A stretch of DNA of 58,211 nt. Origin: Candidatus Zhuqueibacterota bacterium (lineage in GTDB: Bacteria > Zhuqueibacterota > Zhuqueibacteria > Zhuqueibacterales > Geothermadaptataceae). The stretch spans positions 1-58,211 of the forward strand of contig JAUZRQ010000055.1 in NCBI GenBank assembly GCA_030950365.1, given 5' to 3'. Under the pieces are notes generated by a model, which had not been told where the DNA came from, ran no database searches, and worked only from the letters and a program-made list of their open reading frames with translations. How positions within the stretch are numbered: position 1 is the first letter of the stretch; each line of letters opens with the position of its first letter. Made by a program: the position numbers and the translations under genes. Below are positions 1 through 8,681 of the stretch, one piece after another.

Positions 1-119
1 CGTAACCATACAGCATTTACGGTTATTTATTGGAATCCAGTTTTCATCGCTTCCCTGTCGGAGGCGGGAAGATAAAACAAGCTATTAACCCAGATTAAAA
101 GAACAAAATCCGCATTCAC

Positions 120-265
120 CCGTCATTGCGAGGATCCGCCAGCCGGCGGAGGCGAAGCAATCTCCTTGAGCACGGCACGGAGATCGCCATCCGCCAGTAG
201 TCGGACACGTCCGCCAGTAGTCGGACAGGCGCCTCAGCCAGTGGGCTGAGGCTCGCGATGACGGC
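120..265. repeat. Solitary REP-like palindrome with nested small palindromes
   Basis: The outer arms are CGTCATTGCGAGG on the left and CTCGCGATGACG on the right. Inside lie smaller perfect or near-perfect palindromes: ATCCGCCAGCCGGCGGA (about 134-150), two copies of GTCCGCCAGTAGTCGGAC-type units (about 188-227), and GCCTCAGCC/GGCTGAGGC (about 231-252). The same outer module, with different internal units, forms the centre of the three ~246-bp elements at 5751, 50175 and 50552. Here it occurs without their terminal inverted repeats, so the module can exist on its own. Confidence 0.8.
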
Positions 266-418
266 TCCAATTTCATCATCTTGATGGGTCTGAAAAGATA
301 CAATTAATTTTTGTTTTGCAAACCACGATCGTCTGCTGAATCACGAATTCCTTACTGCTCTGGCAAAATGGTGTATTTGACCCAGCCCTTAATCCCCTCC
401 CGGGAGGGGACTTTTAAA

Positions 419-433
419 AGCCCACCGCGGGCT
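419..433 (-). terminator. Possible terminator after pyrD
   Basis: On the minus strand AGCCC-gcggt-GGGCT is followed by TTTAAAAG, 49 bases after the pyrD stop. The stem is only five base pairs, so this is a weak candidate. The 393-410 palindrome just beyond could assist. Confidence 0.3.
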
Positions 434-481
434 CTGCGCCTCTGCGAGAAATTTTTAATCTTCCCCCAAAGAGAACCCAAA

Positions 482-1393
482 TTACGCTTTCATAGCTCCG
501 ATGAGTTCATCGATACTTTCCAGGCCTCGTTCCTGCAAAAATCTTTCGAGGCGCTCGGCGATGTGTACGCCGGTGCGGGGATCGATGAAATTGGCCGTGC
601 CCACCTGCACTGCCGTGGCGCCGGCCAGAAAAAACTCCACTGCATCTTCCCAAGTGGTGATGCCGCCGATGCCGATGATCGGAATCGCCATCGCCTGGCG
701 CGCCTGAAACACCTTCGCCAGCGCAATCGGTTTGATGGCCGGGCCGGAATAGCCACCGATCACAGTATTGATCCTCGGGCGAAACGTGGCCATATCAATG
801 GCCATGCCCTGCACGGTGTTGATCAGCGACACGGCATCCGCGCCGCCCTGCTCGGCCGCACGCGCAATGACGCGGATATCGGTGATGTTGGGCGTCAACT
901 TGGTGATCAGCAAGCGCCGGGTGAGGTCGCGGATGCGCCGGGTCAGCCGCTCGGTGATGGCTGGATTCTGGCTGAACTCCAGCCCGCCCTCGGACACATT
1001 AGGACAGGAGTAATTCAGCTCGTAACCCGCGATCCCCTCTTCGGATTCCAGCCGCTCCACCACCTGCACGAATTCGTCCTCGGTTTTGCCCGCCACATTG
1101 ACGATGACCCGCGTGCGCAGCTTCTGCAAAAAAGGCAGCTTTTCGGCAATGAACCGTTCGAGGCCTACATTGGCCAGGCCAATGGAATTGAGCATGCCGG
1201 CTGGCAGTTCGGCAATGCGCGGCTGCGGATTGCCGATGCGCACTTCCGGGGTAATGGATTTGGTCACGATCGCCCCTAACTGGTTGACATCCACCAGCTC
1301 GCTGGCCTCCTGGCCATAGCCGAAGGTGCCCGACGCCACAAACACGGGATTTTGAAATTCCACTCCGGCGATGGTGATACTCAGTGCGGCCAT
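482..1393 (-). CDS. pyrD: Dihydroorotate dehydrogenase B, catalytic subunit
   Basis: FMN enzyme of de novo pyrimidine synthesis that oxidises dihydroorotate to orotate in the cytoplasm, passing electrons to PyrK and then NAD+. At 303 residues it has the usual class 1B length. Visible family features are the N-terminal FVASGTFGYG, the catalytic-loop NYSCPNVSEGG, whose Cys near residue 129 is the class 1B base (class 2 uses Ser), and a C-terminal FMN phosphate-binding IIGIGGI and ATAVQVGTA. The ATG has GGAG nine bases upstream and overlaps the end of pyrK by 13 bp, so the two are translationally coupled. It is the last gene of the operon. Confidence 0.97.
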   Translation of the reverse strand: MAALSITIAGVEFQNPVFVASGTFGYGQEASELVDVNQLGAIVTKSITPEVRIGNPQPRIAELPAGMLNSIGLANVGLERFIAEKLPFLQKLRTRVIVNVAGKTEDEFVQVVERLESEEGIAGYELNYSCPNVSEGGLEFSQNPAITERLTRRIRDLTRRLLITKLTPNITDIRVIARAAEQGGADAVSLINTVQGMAIDMATFRPRINTVIGGYSGPAIKPIALAKVFQARQAMAIPIIGIGGITTWEDAVEFFLAGATAVQVGTANFIDPRTGVHIAERLERFLQERGLESIDELIGAMKA

Positions 1394-2193
1394 TCCATCT
1401 CCACTTCGTGAATATCAAACACCGGGCCGTCGATGCAGGACAGCTTGTACGCCTGTCCCGCGCGGTTGGCGGGATTGGGCATAGGGCAGCCCATGCAGAT
1501 GCCGAAACCGCAACCCATCATAGTTTCCACTGAAATCTGAGTCGGCAGGTTGAATTGGCGGCCAAGCTGCATCACGGCTTTCAGCATCGGCTCGGGACCA
1601 CAGGCAAAAATCTGGATACGATCGGATTCGCGCGCCAGCTCTGGCAGCCGCGGCTTCAGCATCTCGGTCACCCGCCCGTGGAAGCCCTCGCTACCATCGT
1701 CGGTGCTGATGAACACCTCATCGGCCAGCTCGGCGAACTGATGCATGCCCCACAATTCATCGCGCGTGCGCGCGCCGAGATACACGGACACGGTAACCTC
1801 GTGCTGGCGCAGCACCTCGGCCAGAAACGGAAACGGCGCCACGCCAATGCCGCCGGCCACGATAATCGCCTGCTGCAGCCGGTGCGAAAGGCCAAAACCG
1901 TTGCCGAGCGGCCCGATGATGCTGCGGCGTTCGCCGGGCTGCAATTCCGCCAACAGCCGCGTGCCCGTTCCGACCACTTTAAAAAAAATCTCAAACCAAC
2001 CTTCGTTGGCATTGCGCCGGCAAACGGAAAAAGGCTTCCGCAAGAACGGCGGGAAGCCTTCTCGCGTGAGCACGTTGACAAACTGTCCCGGCTGCGCGCT
2101 GGCGGCAATGGTTTCATGCCGAAACCGCACCACATGCAGCACCGGGCCAACCTTCTCGCTCCGAATGACCTCACACGAGTCGATGATAGGCAT
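1381..2193 (-). CDS. pyrK: Dihydroorotate dehydrogenase B, electron transfer subunit
   Basis: FAD and [2Fe-2S] subunit that connects PyrD to NAD+. The N-terminal half is a ferredoxin-reductase-like FAD domain (PGQFVNVLTREGFPPFLRKP includes the flavin-binding RKP), followed by an NAD-binding part (IIVAGGIGVAPFPFLAEVL). Near residues 226-251 are the cluster ligands in CGFGICMGC and a later Cys in YKLSCIDGP. Length 270 fits the family. The gene lies immediately upstream of pyrD, giving the standard B-type enzyme pair and arguing for an NAD-linked rather than quinone- or fumarate-linked enzyme. Confidence 0.96.
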   Translation of the reverse strand: MPIIDSCEVIRSEKVGPVLHVVRFRHETIAASAQPGQFVNVLTREGFPPFLRKPFSVCRRNANEGWFEIFFKVVGTGTRLLAELQPGERRSIIGPLGNGFGLSHRLQQAIIVAGGIGVAPFPFLAEVLRQHEVTVSVYLGARTRDELWGMHQFAELADEVFISTDDGSEGFHGRVTEMLKPRLPELARESDRIQIFACGPEPMLKAVMQLGRQFNLPTQISVETMMGCGFGICMGCPMPNPANRAGQAYKLSCIDGPVFDIHEVEMEWPH

Positions 2194-2219
2194 AAAAATG
2201 CGCGTCCCTTTGCAATCCG

Positions 2220-4334
2220 TCAGTCGTCGATGATTTTTTTCTTGCGTTTCGTGCTATCCGTGCGCGATGATTTGGCTGCCGGCTTCTCGACAGCCTGGCC
2301 TTTTACTGGCTTTTTCTTCAAGCCGACGAGTTCCATCTCGTCATCCAGCAGCTTGCGCCGCTGATCGGCCGACGGCGCAGCCATGGATTCACCAGTGGGC
2401 AGCTCGTCATCGATTTCACTGGCAAACTCTTTTTTCCGTACTTTCGGTTCGGCGGCCGAATCGGCTTTCGCCACGCCGGCCGTTGTCTGCTTCGCCGAAT
2501 CAGCGGCTGCAGCCAATTCGCGCTGCTTTTGTTCGTATATGTAAATCTTGCGCCGAATCTTGCGCACCAGCGGCGATTTGGGAAAATCATCGGCGAGCTT
2601 TTTATAGCTTTCATAGGCCAATTGATTCTTATTAAGCCTGTGCTCATAAATCCAGCCCATCAGATACAGTGCCTTTGCCCGCCAGTCTTTGTCTTTGCTG
2701 TTTTTCAAAATCCACTCCAGATGCCGCAGCGCCAGGTCCGTGCTGCCGCGGTCGAACAAAATCTGCTCGGCCATCTGATAATGCTGCTCTTCGGGGTGGA
2801 CGGTTTCATCCCTGACCTTCAGACCGAGCAGACGCGCGGCTTGCCGTCCCTGCGGCGTGTCCGGATATTTATAGGCCAGCACCTGCAACAGGCTGTCGCG
2901 CAGGGTGATTTCCGGCATCTTCTGCTCAAAAATGTAGGCCAGCGAATAAAACGCCAGTGCACGAATCTGCGGATCGTCGGTCATGACCAGAATATCCATA
3001 TACTGGTTCATGGCCGAGTCCACTTTATCGAACTGGAACAGGAACACCTCGGCCAGTTCTACCTTCTTGCGCGCCACCACGCGGTTCAGGCTATCAATTC
3101 GCGCCTGGATCTGCTTTGGCGTTAGTTTAGGCTTGCGCGGTTTTGGGCGCTTGTTTTTGGTCACCGTTTCGGCCCGGTCGTCCGGCTTCTGGTCATCCGT
3201 TTTTTGCGGATGGTCCTTGAGCGATTTGTACCGTTTTTCCAGGGCGGCAATTTGAGTTTTCGTGCGCTTGATGTCATTTTTGATGCGCATCAGCCGCTTG
3301 ACCAGATCGCTCTTTTGCACCGCTTTTTTGGCATATTCGCTGCGACTATCCTGCAGCCGGGCTTTTTGATAGTACTCGCCCGCCGCCTTGTAATTGCGTT
3401 CCACGGTTTCCTGATATTCGCCCAACGCCAGATAAGCCCCGGCCGCCGCCGGCGTGCGCGGATGCTCCTCGGTGATGGTTTTGTACCATTCCAGCGCTTC
3501 CTGGACGTTGCCGCGTTTCATCATCGCATTGGCCATTTCCAATTTGGCCAGTCCCACCTGCCGGTTGTTGAAATATACCTCGATGATATTGGAGAAAATG
3601 CGAATCGCTTCGCCGTACTTCTCCGCCCGCAGCAACGACCGGCCGTAATCTAGCTCGGCCTGAAATTTCTTTTCCAGATCGTCGGTGTTCCTGGCCGCCA
3701 GGCGGTAGCTCTCCGATGACGCCTCGAATTCCTTGACCTCATTGAAGCACTCGCCGAGCCGCAAATAGGTGCGGTATTTCAAATCCTTATCTTTAATTTT
3801 TTTAACAGCGATTTTAAATGCATCCACGGCTTCGCGCCATTTTTCCTGTAAATAGTAGCATTCCCCGAGCCAGTATTGCGCTTCGCGCCGGAGCCCTTTG
3901 TTGCGGCTGTTCTCGATGATATCACGCAAATCCATTTCCGCCTGGGAAAAGTCACGCAGTTTCACGCGGGTTTTGGCCAGCCACAGACGCGCCTCCGGAG
4001 CATACTCGCTATTGGGAAAAATCTGTAACAGTTCCTCGAATTTGCGCTGCGCCTTGCGATAGTCTTCCACATAAAAAAAGCTCTGTCCCAGAATCATTAG
4101 CGAATCGTCGATGTATTTGCTATCGGGATAGAGCTGCAATACCTTACTGGCCTGCTTGATGGTCTTGTCGAATTTCTGTTTTTCCACCGAAGAGGGTTTG
4201 TCGCCGCGGCGTTTTTTGTGCTCTTCCAGCGCCTCTTTGAAATACTTTTTGGTATTGTAAAACGTATTGTAATAGGCGCATCCATTGAGCACCCAGAGAC
4301 CGAGAACCAACCACAGAATGGTGGATCGTTTCAT
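2220..4334 (-). CDS. TPR-repeat lipoprotein, PorW/SprE- or BamD-like
   Basis: A predicted outer-membrane or periplasmic lipoprotein of 704 residues. The N-terminus MKRSTILWLVLGLWVLNGC ends in a lipobox whose Cys19 would be lipidated, followed by AYYNTFYNTKKYFKEA, resembling the start of Bacteroidota PorW/SprE-type proteins. Tetratricopeptide helices fill about residues 50-340 and 425-600, separated by a charged coiled-coil-like stretch (about 345-420, rich in Lys/Arg/Glu). The tail is basic and low-complexity. Its ATG overlaps the sirtuin stop by four bases. The role is probably scaffolding in envelope assembly or secretion; the exact function cannot be read from sequence. Confidence 0.8.
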   Translation of the reverse strand: MKRSTILWLVLGLWVLNGCAYYNTFYNTKKYFKEALEEHKKRRGDKPSSVEKQKFDKTIKQASKVLQLYPDSKYIDDSLMILGQSFFYVEDYRKAQRKFEELLQIFPNSEYAPEARLWLAKTRVKLRDFSQAEMDLRDIIENSRNKGLRREAQYWLGECYYLQEKWREAVDAFKIAVKKIKDKDLKYRTYLRLGECFNEVKEFEASSESYRLAARNTDDLEKKFQAELDYGRSLLRAEKYGEAIRIFSNIIEVYFNNRQVGLAKLEMANAMMKRGNVQEALEWYKTITEEHPRTPAAAGAYLALGEYQETVERNYKAAGEYYQKARLQDSRSEYAKKAVQKSDLVKRLMRIKNDIKRTKTQIAALEKRYKSLKDHPQKTDDQKPDDRAETVTKNKRPKPRKPKLTPKQIQARIDSLNRVVARKKVELAEVFLFQFDKVDSAMNQYMDILVMTDDPQIRALAFYSLAYIFEQKMPEITLRDSLLQVLAYKYPDTPQGRQAARLLGLKVRDETVHPEEQHYQMAEQILFDRGSTDLALRHLEWILKNSKDKDWRAKALYLMGWIYEHRLNKNQLAYESYKKLADDFPKSPLVRKIRRKIYIYEQKQRELAAAADSAKQTTAGVAKADSAAEPKVRKKEFASEIDDELPTGESMAAPSADQRRKLLDDEMELVGLKKKPVKGQAVEKPAAKSSRTDSTKRKKKIIDD

Positions 4335-5077
4335 GACGCTTTCACCGCTTTCAATTTGGCTACTATTTCCTGCAGCGTATGGGCCGCCGATTCGCGAATG
4401 CTGAGATCCATTCGCGAGGAAATGGGTGTTTTTTCCGGATTGATTTCAACCACTTTAGCGCCGCGCTGTCTGGCCATATCCGGCAGACCTGCGGCCGGAT
4501 AGACCAACGCCGATGTGCCAATGCTGAAGAATATATCGCACTGGTCAACGGCATCCCAGGCCCGGTTGAGCGCCTCCGCCGGCAGCGCTTCGCCGAACCA
4601 CACCACGCCCGGCCGGAACAGACCGCCGCACTCACAACGCGGCAACGCTGTTTCCGGTTCCGGCTGCCCGGAGCGGTCCACTTCACGGCCACACTCGACG
4701 CAGCGGTCGATGAAGATGTTGCCGTGCAATTCGATCACCGTTTTGCTACCGCTGCGCTGATGCAGCCCATCCACGTTTTGGGTGATCAGAACAAAGTTGG
4801 GCACCAGCCGTTCCATTTCCGCCAGAGCGTCATGGCCTGGGTTCGGCTCGGCTTTTCGGATGATATCGCGGCGGAAACGGTACCACTCCCACACCAGCGT
4901 GGGATCCCGCCGGAACGCCTCGGGCGTGGCCAGGTCCTCGGCGCGGTACTGCTTCCACAAACCGTCTGCGCCGCGAAAGGTGGGGATACCGCTCTCCGCC
5001 GAGATGCCGCTGCCGGTCAACACGGCAACATATCGGGCTTTGGCCAGCAGAGAAATGAGTTGATCAAGCGTGATCAT
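4331..5077 (-). CDS. cobB: NAD-dependent protein deacylase, sirtuin
   Basis: Removes acyl groups from lysines using NAD+. The 248-residue protein has the NAD motif TGSGISAESGIPTFRG, the TQNVDGLHQRSG motif, the catalytic His in IELHGN, and a zinc ribbon with CVEC and RCECGG. The YRFR within WEWYRFRRD matches the Tyr-x-x-Arg pair typical of class III sirtuins that prefer succinyl or malonyl lysine, so desuccinylase activity is likely (inference from the known family). The gene overlaps both neighbours and so sits in one operon with the TPR lipoprotein and the DUF1992 gene. Confidence 0.93.
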   Translation of the reverse strand: MITLDQLISLLAKARYVAVLTGSGISAESGIPTFRGADGLWKQYRAEDLATPEAFRRDPTLVWEWYRFRRDIIRKAEPNPGHDALAEMERLVPNFVLITQNVDGLHQRSGSKTVIELHGNIFIDRCVECGREVDRSGQPEPETALPRCECGGLFRPGVVWFGEALPAEALNRAWDAVDQCDIFFSIGTSALVYPAAGLPDMARQRGAKVVEINPEKTPISSRMDLSIRESAAHTLQEIVAKLKAVKAS

Positions 5078-5714
5078 CGTTTTCCACCAGAGGCATCAGT
5101 TCCTCGAACAGCCTGTGCCGGATGCGCTTTTCGAACGCCCTGCTGGTGATCTCCGGCAAATTCAGACTGCACTGATGGCTCAATTCATATTGAATTTTCG
5201 CCGATTCGGCGCGTTCTTCTTCACTCTTCAATTCGGCCAGCACATGCACAAACGCCCGCGCCGCCTGCTGATGCAAGGCACGGTACTGCCGGTGTTTGAG
5301 CAAGAAGTGATGTTTCGAACCTTCTTTTCTACGATCGGATTCCAGTTCATAAAAACTCTGCACCGCCGGATGCGTCACCGCGAAGCCAAATTGCTCGAGT
5401 CGTTGCCGGGCCGCATTGCGGTCGGAAGGTAACAATCCGCGCATCTGCCTGCGGAACAGCTCCAGCCGTTGCAGCCGGATGTTCATCTGCCGTTCAGCAT
5501 TTTCCAGCCGCCCTTCCAGTTCTTTGCGCACGGCCAGCACCGGCGGCAAATAGCCGCTGCGTTTCAGAATGTGTAGGGCCACCCGGTCTTCGCGCCGCAT
5601 GAACCGCGGATCTTCCAGCTCGATGGGTTTGCCGGCGCCGGGTAGGTTGTCGAATTCGCCACGCGCCAGGGCTTCCTGAATTTTTTGCTCGGCAATTTGC
5701 TCGAAAATGAACAT
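5064..5714 (-). CDS. DUF1992 (DnaJC28-like) protein
   Basis: The N-terminal 70 residues carry the DUF1992 signature: an amphipathic start (FEQIAEQKIQEALARGEFD), then NLPGAGKPI and a basic helix containing LKRSGYLPP. This domain occurs in short bacterial proteins and in eukaryotic DNAJC28; its biochemical role is unknown to me. The rest of the 216 residues is mostly charged helix. It is the first gene of the operon running to pyrD and overlaps the sirtuin by 14 bp. No clear Shine-Dalgarno precedes the ATG. A mobile-looking element lies 36 bp upstream and may have displaced or supplied its promoter. Confidence 0.8.
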   Translation of the reverse strand: MFIFEQIAEQKIQEALARGEFDNLPGAGKPIELEDPRFMRREDRVALHILKRSGYLPPVLAVRKELEGRLENAERQMNIRLQRLELFRRQMRGLLPSDRNAARQRLEQFGFAVTHPAVQSFYELESDRRKEGSKHHFLLKHRQYRALHQQAARAFVHVLAELKSEEERAESAKIQYELSHQCSLNLPEITSRAFEKRIRHRLFEELMPLVENDDHA

Positions 5715-5750
5715 GCGCTAAAATTGCATTGAGTTCAATTTAATGATATT

Positions 5751-5996
5751 CGCTTACGCACTTAAATCAGCTTTTTTCAGGGCTTACTATCTGGCAATTC
5801 ATCATTGCGAGGATCCGCCAGCCGGCGGAGACGACGCAATCTTCATCTTTCAAGCAAGGAGATCGCCATCCGCCAATTGGCGGATTCGCTCGCGATGACG
5901 GGTTGCCTTACGTCTTAAAAGTGTTCTAAAATAAGGATAACGATTCGGTTATAAAGCAATTGCAGTGTAAAATTCTGATTAAAATGCATAAGCGAG
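5751..5996. mobile_element. MITE-like element copy 1 with 10-bp target duplication
   Basis: 246 bp, non-coding. The left end CGCTTACGCACTTAAATC is the inverted repeat of the right end GATTAAAATGCATAAGCG (followed by AG). It is flanked on both sides by TAATGATATT (5741-5750 and 5997-6006), a perfect 10-bp direct repeat as expected for a transposition target duplication. The centre is the REP-like palindrome with nested ATCCGCCAGCCGGCGGA and CATCCGCCAATTGGCGGA units. Two more copies lie at 50175 and 50552. No transposase is present in the window, so the family that mobilises it is not known. Confidence 0.85.
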
Positions 5997-6201
5997 TAAT
6001 GATATTTGATTCGCAATTTTTCAAACACCGCCAGAATTCAAAAACGCATTCCCTCACTGAAGCGCCGGAATCGCAGCGGCCGCTTTTCGACCTTCCCGGA
6101 AAGTTTGCATCTGCGTTCATCCGTGGTTCCTCAAAAATCAGTGCCAACTCCTGCCACCCGGGGGCTCATCCGGGCCGGTCTCAGCGATCCGCTTTGCTGT
6201 T

Positions 6202-8490
6202 TTATCTCAGCCGCCGTAGCGCATCCAGCCGTTGCTGCGCCTTTTTCTTATATGCCAGGGCTTGCGTATGGTTCGGATTTAATTTCAGGGCCTTGTCCCA
6301 CTCGCGGATGGCATCGCTGTAGCGCTCGGCCGTGTAGTAGCTGATGCCCTGATTGAAATATTGCTCCACAAGCTTGTTCAGCTCCCGCTGGCAATCTTCG
6401 AGCCGTGATTGGATATAGGTGTTGCTGGAATCGCGTTCAAGCAGTTGCGTGAACAGCTCCATGGCCTCCAGATACTGGCCGGCGCGGTATTTCTGTTCCG
6501 CCTGCTGCAGGTGCTCCTCGAAACTGCTCTGCGAATAGGCTTCCCGCAGCATCTTGCGCGCCGCCCGGTGCTGGCTGTCCATGGTCAGCACGGCCTCGAA
6601 GGCATCGATTGCGCGCGCCCAGTCACGGGCCTCAAAATAGCGCATGCCTTCACGGTACTTGGCCTCGATCCGCTCCTTGCCCTCTTTCTCGATGCGCGCC
6701 AGATATCGGCGGGCCTCCCGCCGCGATGGATCAATGCGCAGCGCATTCCGAAACGCCCGCCGGGCCTGTTCCAGACTGCCTTTACGGAAGGCGGTTTTGC
6801 CCTCGCGGATGTAGCCGTCCACGTAGCGCTTCAAGACGGGTTTCAGCTTTCGCAGAGCCTTTTGGGCCTCCTGGTGAAAAGGATCGATTTCGAGAACCTT
6901 TTCATACAGGCTGTATGCGGCTACATAATCTTTCTGACCGACCATGTCCTCGGCTTCTGTCATCAGGCTATCGCAAATTTGCACGCGCCTGTCCCGTTCG
7001 CGGCGCGCTTTTTCAAGATACTCCCGCGCCTCCTCATTGTCGCGGTTGTAATTGAGCGCCTCGGCAAACGAGGCGATGGCCATGTCGTAATTTTTCTGGC
7101 TGTAATATCCCAGTCCGCGCAGAAACAGTTCTTCGGACTGTTTGGCAAAATAGTTTTCGACCCGCTGCATGTATTCGCGCGCTTTGTCATGATCCTTGCG
7201 CACGGCCAGCACGGCCTGAAACGCCCGCCGCGCCTGCTCATATCGCTGCTCCTCAAATGCCTGTACCCCGCGCTGGTAAAGCTGATTAATGTAAATATCC
7301 ACCATTGGCCGGATAAACTTTAATCGCCGTCGGGCTTTTTTGTAGTCCGGGTCGAGCTCGAGTATTTTCAAATAATTCATGGTGGCGCTGATGTACCAGC
7401 GCTTGTTCTCGAACTTCTGGGCCTCGCGCAACAGTTGCAGAATTTGCTCATGCCGAATGCGCACCTTTTCTTCAAGCCAGCTTTTCAGCCGCAGGGTGGT
7501 GGAATCGTTTTTCTGGTATGAGAGATAATAGTTCACCTCGGCAAGCGCTTTTTCGAACAGGCCATTGCGAGCATAGCGGATGCTGCGCTGTTTGTGCCGC
7601 AACGCACGCTCCTTCGGCGATCGCCCCAGGCGCAGAGTGAAATCCACAAAAATCTTCTGGTTGTTAAAATCGTAGGCAATGTCGATGCTCTGCTGCGCTG
7701 CCAGAAAACCGACTCCGGCCAGCAGTTTCTTCATTTCAAAATCACGGATGCCGGCATAGAAACTGACTTTGTTTTCAATAGGAATGGCAAAGCCGGTCTG
7801 AAAGGTCTCATCCTGACCGCCGGCGCGCACGGCAATGCTCAGGATCGGCCCGAGGTGGCTCACCTGATAAAACGCGCTGGCATCCACAAAACTCTTCAAA
7901 CGCCGGTCTCCAACCGGGATATCGTGCCAGGCCAGCGACAGCCCGTACCGCCGAAACGGCAGCGGATGATTGAACAGCGTAAACTCCGGATAGGCATGCG
8001 TTCGCACCGCTTCACCATCAGCCAGATAGATCAGCCCCACGGACAAGCTCAAAAACGAATGGCTTTCGAGCTCGTTGTAATGCAGCGAAGCGCCGGTGAA
8101 CAGGCTGCCTGTCCACTGGCGTGCAAACCCGAAGGAACCGCGACGCAGCCGGGTGTGCATCTGAACCGAGGTATCTGGCATGGATTTCAAATAGTTCATT
8201 TCAAATTCAGAGAGCGCCAGTCCGACGTTGCCGACGCCAGGCAGGTATTCGGAAATGCCAATGAAATTGAAACGAAACGCGCTGTTGGATGTGATTAGAA
8301 ACTGCATGTCACGCAGATAGCCGAGGTTGGCAGGATTGTTCAGCAGCGCCAGCGGCGACTGGATGGCCGAAAAATTGGAATGGCCCAGGATGTTCGCCCG
8401 CGCCCCCGGCGTGTTGGTGTGCATCAGGTTCTGTGGCAACGCCGCGATCGGAAAAAGGCAAAAAGACAGTGCAAGAAATCTCTTAATCAC
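6202..8490 (-). CDS. PorV/PorQ-like barrel fused to TPR array
   Basis: A secreted 762-residue protein. A GTG start gives a signal peptide (about residues 1-20, ending near ALPQ). Residues about 25-300 alternate short hydrophobic strands and glycine/aromatic turns (GVGNVGLALSEFEMNYL, GLSLAWHDIPVG) as in PorV/PorQ/FadL-type outer-membrane barrels. Residues about 310-760 are TPRs with recurring KNYDMAIASFAEALNYN-type units. PorV-like proteins are known as cell-surface attachment partners in type IX secretion of Bacteroidota, but no other type IX gene is in the window, so a role there is only inference. The barrel-TPR fusion suggests a periplasm-facing scaffold anchored in the outer membrane. Confidence 0.75.
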   Translation of the reverse strand: MIKRFLALSFCLFPIAALPQNLMHTNTPGARANILGHSNFSAIQSPLALLNNPANLGYLRDMQFLITSNSAFRFNFIGISEYLPGVGNVGLALSEFEMNYLKSMPDTSVQMHTRLRRGSFGFARQWTGSLFTGASLHYNELESHSFLSLSVGLIYLADGEAVRTHAYPEFTLFNHPLPFRRYGLSLAWHDIPVGDRRLKSFVDASAFYQVSHLGPILSIAVRAGGQDETFQTGFAIPIENKVSFYAGIRDFEMKKLLAGVGFLAAQQSIDIAYDFNNQKIFVDFTLRLGRSPKERALRHKQRSIRYARNGLFEKALAEVNYYLSYQKNDSTTLRLKSWLEEKVRIRHEQILQLLREAQKFENKRWYISATMNYLKILELDPDYKKARRRLKFIRPMVDIYINQLYQRGVQAFEEQRYEQARRAFQAVLAVRKDHDKAREYMQRVENYFAKQSEELFLRGLGYYSQKNYDMAIASFAEALNYNRDNEEAREYLEKARRERDRRVQICDSLMTEAEDMVGQKDYVAAYSLYEKVLEIDPFHQEAQKALRKLKPVLKRYVDGYIREGKTAFRKGSLEQARRAFRNALRIDPSRREARRYLARIEKEGKERIEAKYREGMRYFEARDWARAIDAFEAVLTMDSQHRAARKMLREAYSQSSFEEHLQQAEQKYRAGQYLEAMELFTQLLERDSSNTYIQSRLEDCQRELNKLVEQYFNQGISYYTAERYSDAIREWDKALKLNPNHTQALAYKKKAQQRLDALRRLR

Positions 8491-8681
8491 GATGGTATGG
8501 AACAGGTTACGATTGATTTAACCTTCATTTGCGTTATTTACACACGGGGGCAATCGGATTGCCCATTGCGCCGATAAACAATCGGCATCCTATACAGCAT
8601 GGCCGGACGTATTGGTTCTTATAAGATAAAATTTCCCGGGCAAAAAACAAGGCCAAAGCAGACGACCGCGACAAAGCCGCG

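Larger units (their letters stand above)
1..481. other. Intergenic region downstream of pyrD, repeat-bearing
   Basis: No gene is supported here. The segment holds the solitary REP-like palindrome at 120-265, a perfect 18-bp palindrome TCCCCTCCCGGGAGGGGA at 393-410, and a short stem at 419-433 followed on the minus strand by TTTTAAAA, which could act as a weak terminator for the pyr operon. Reading frames across it have no recognisable protein character. Confidence 0.6.
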
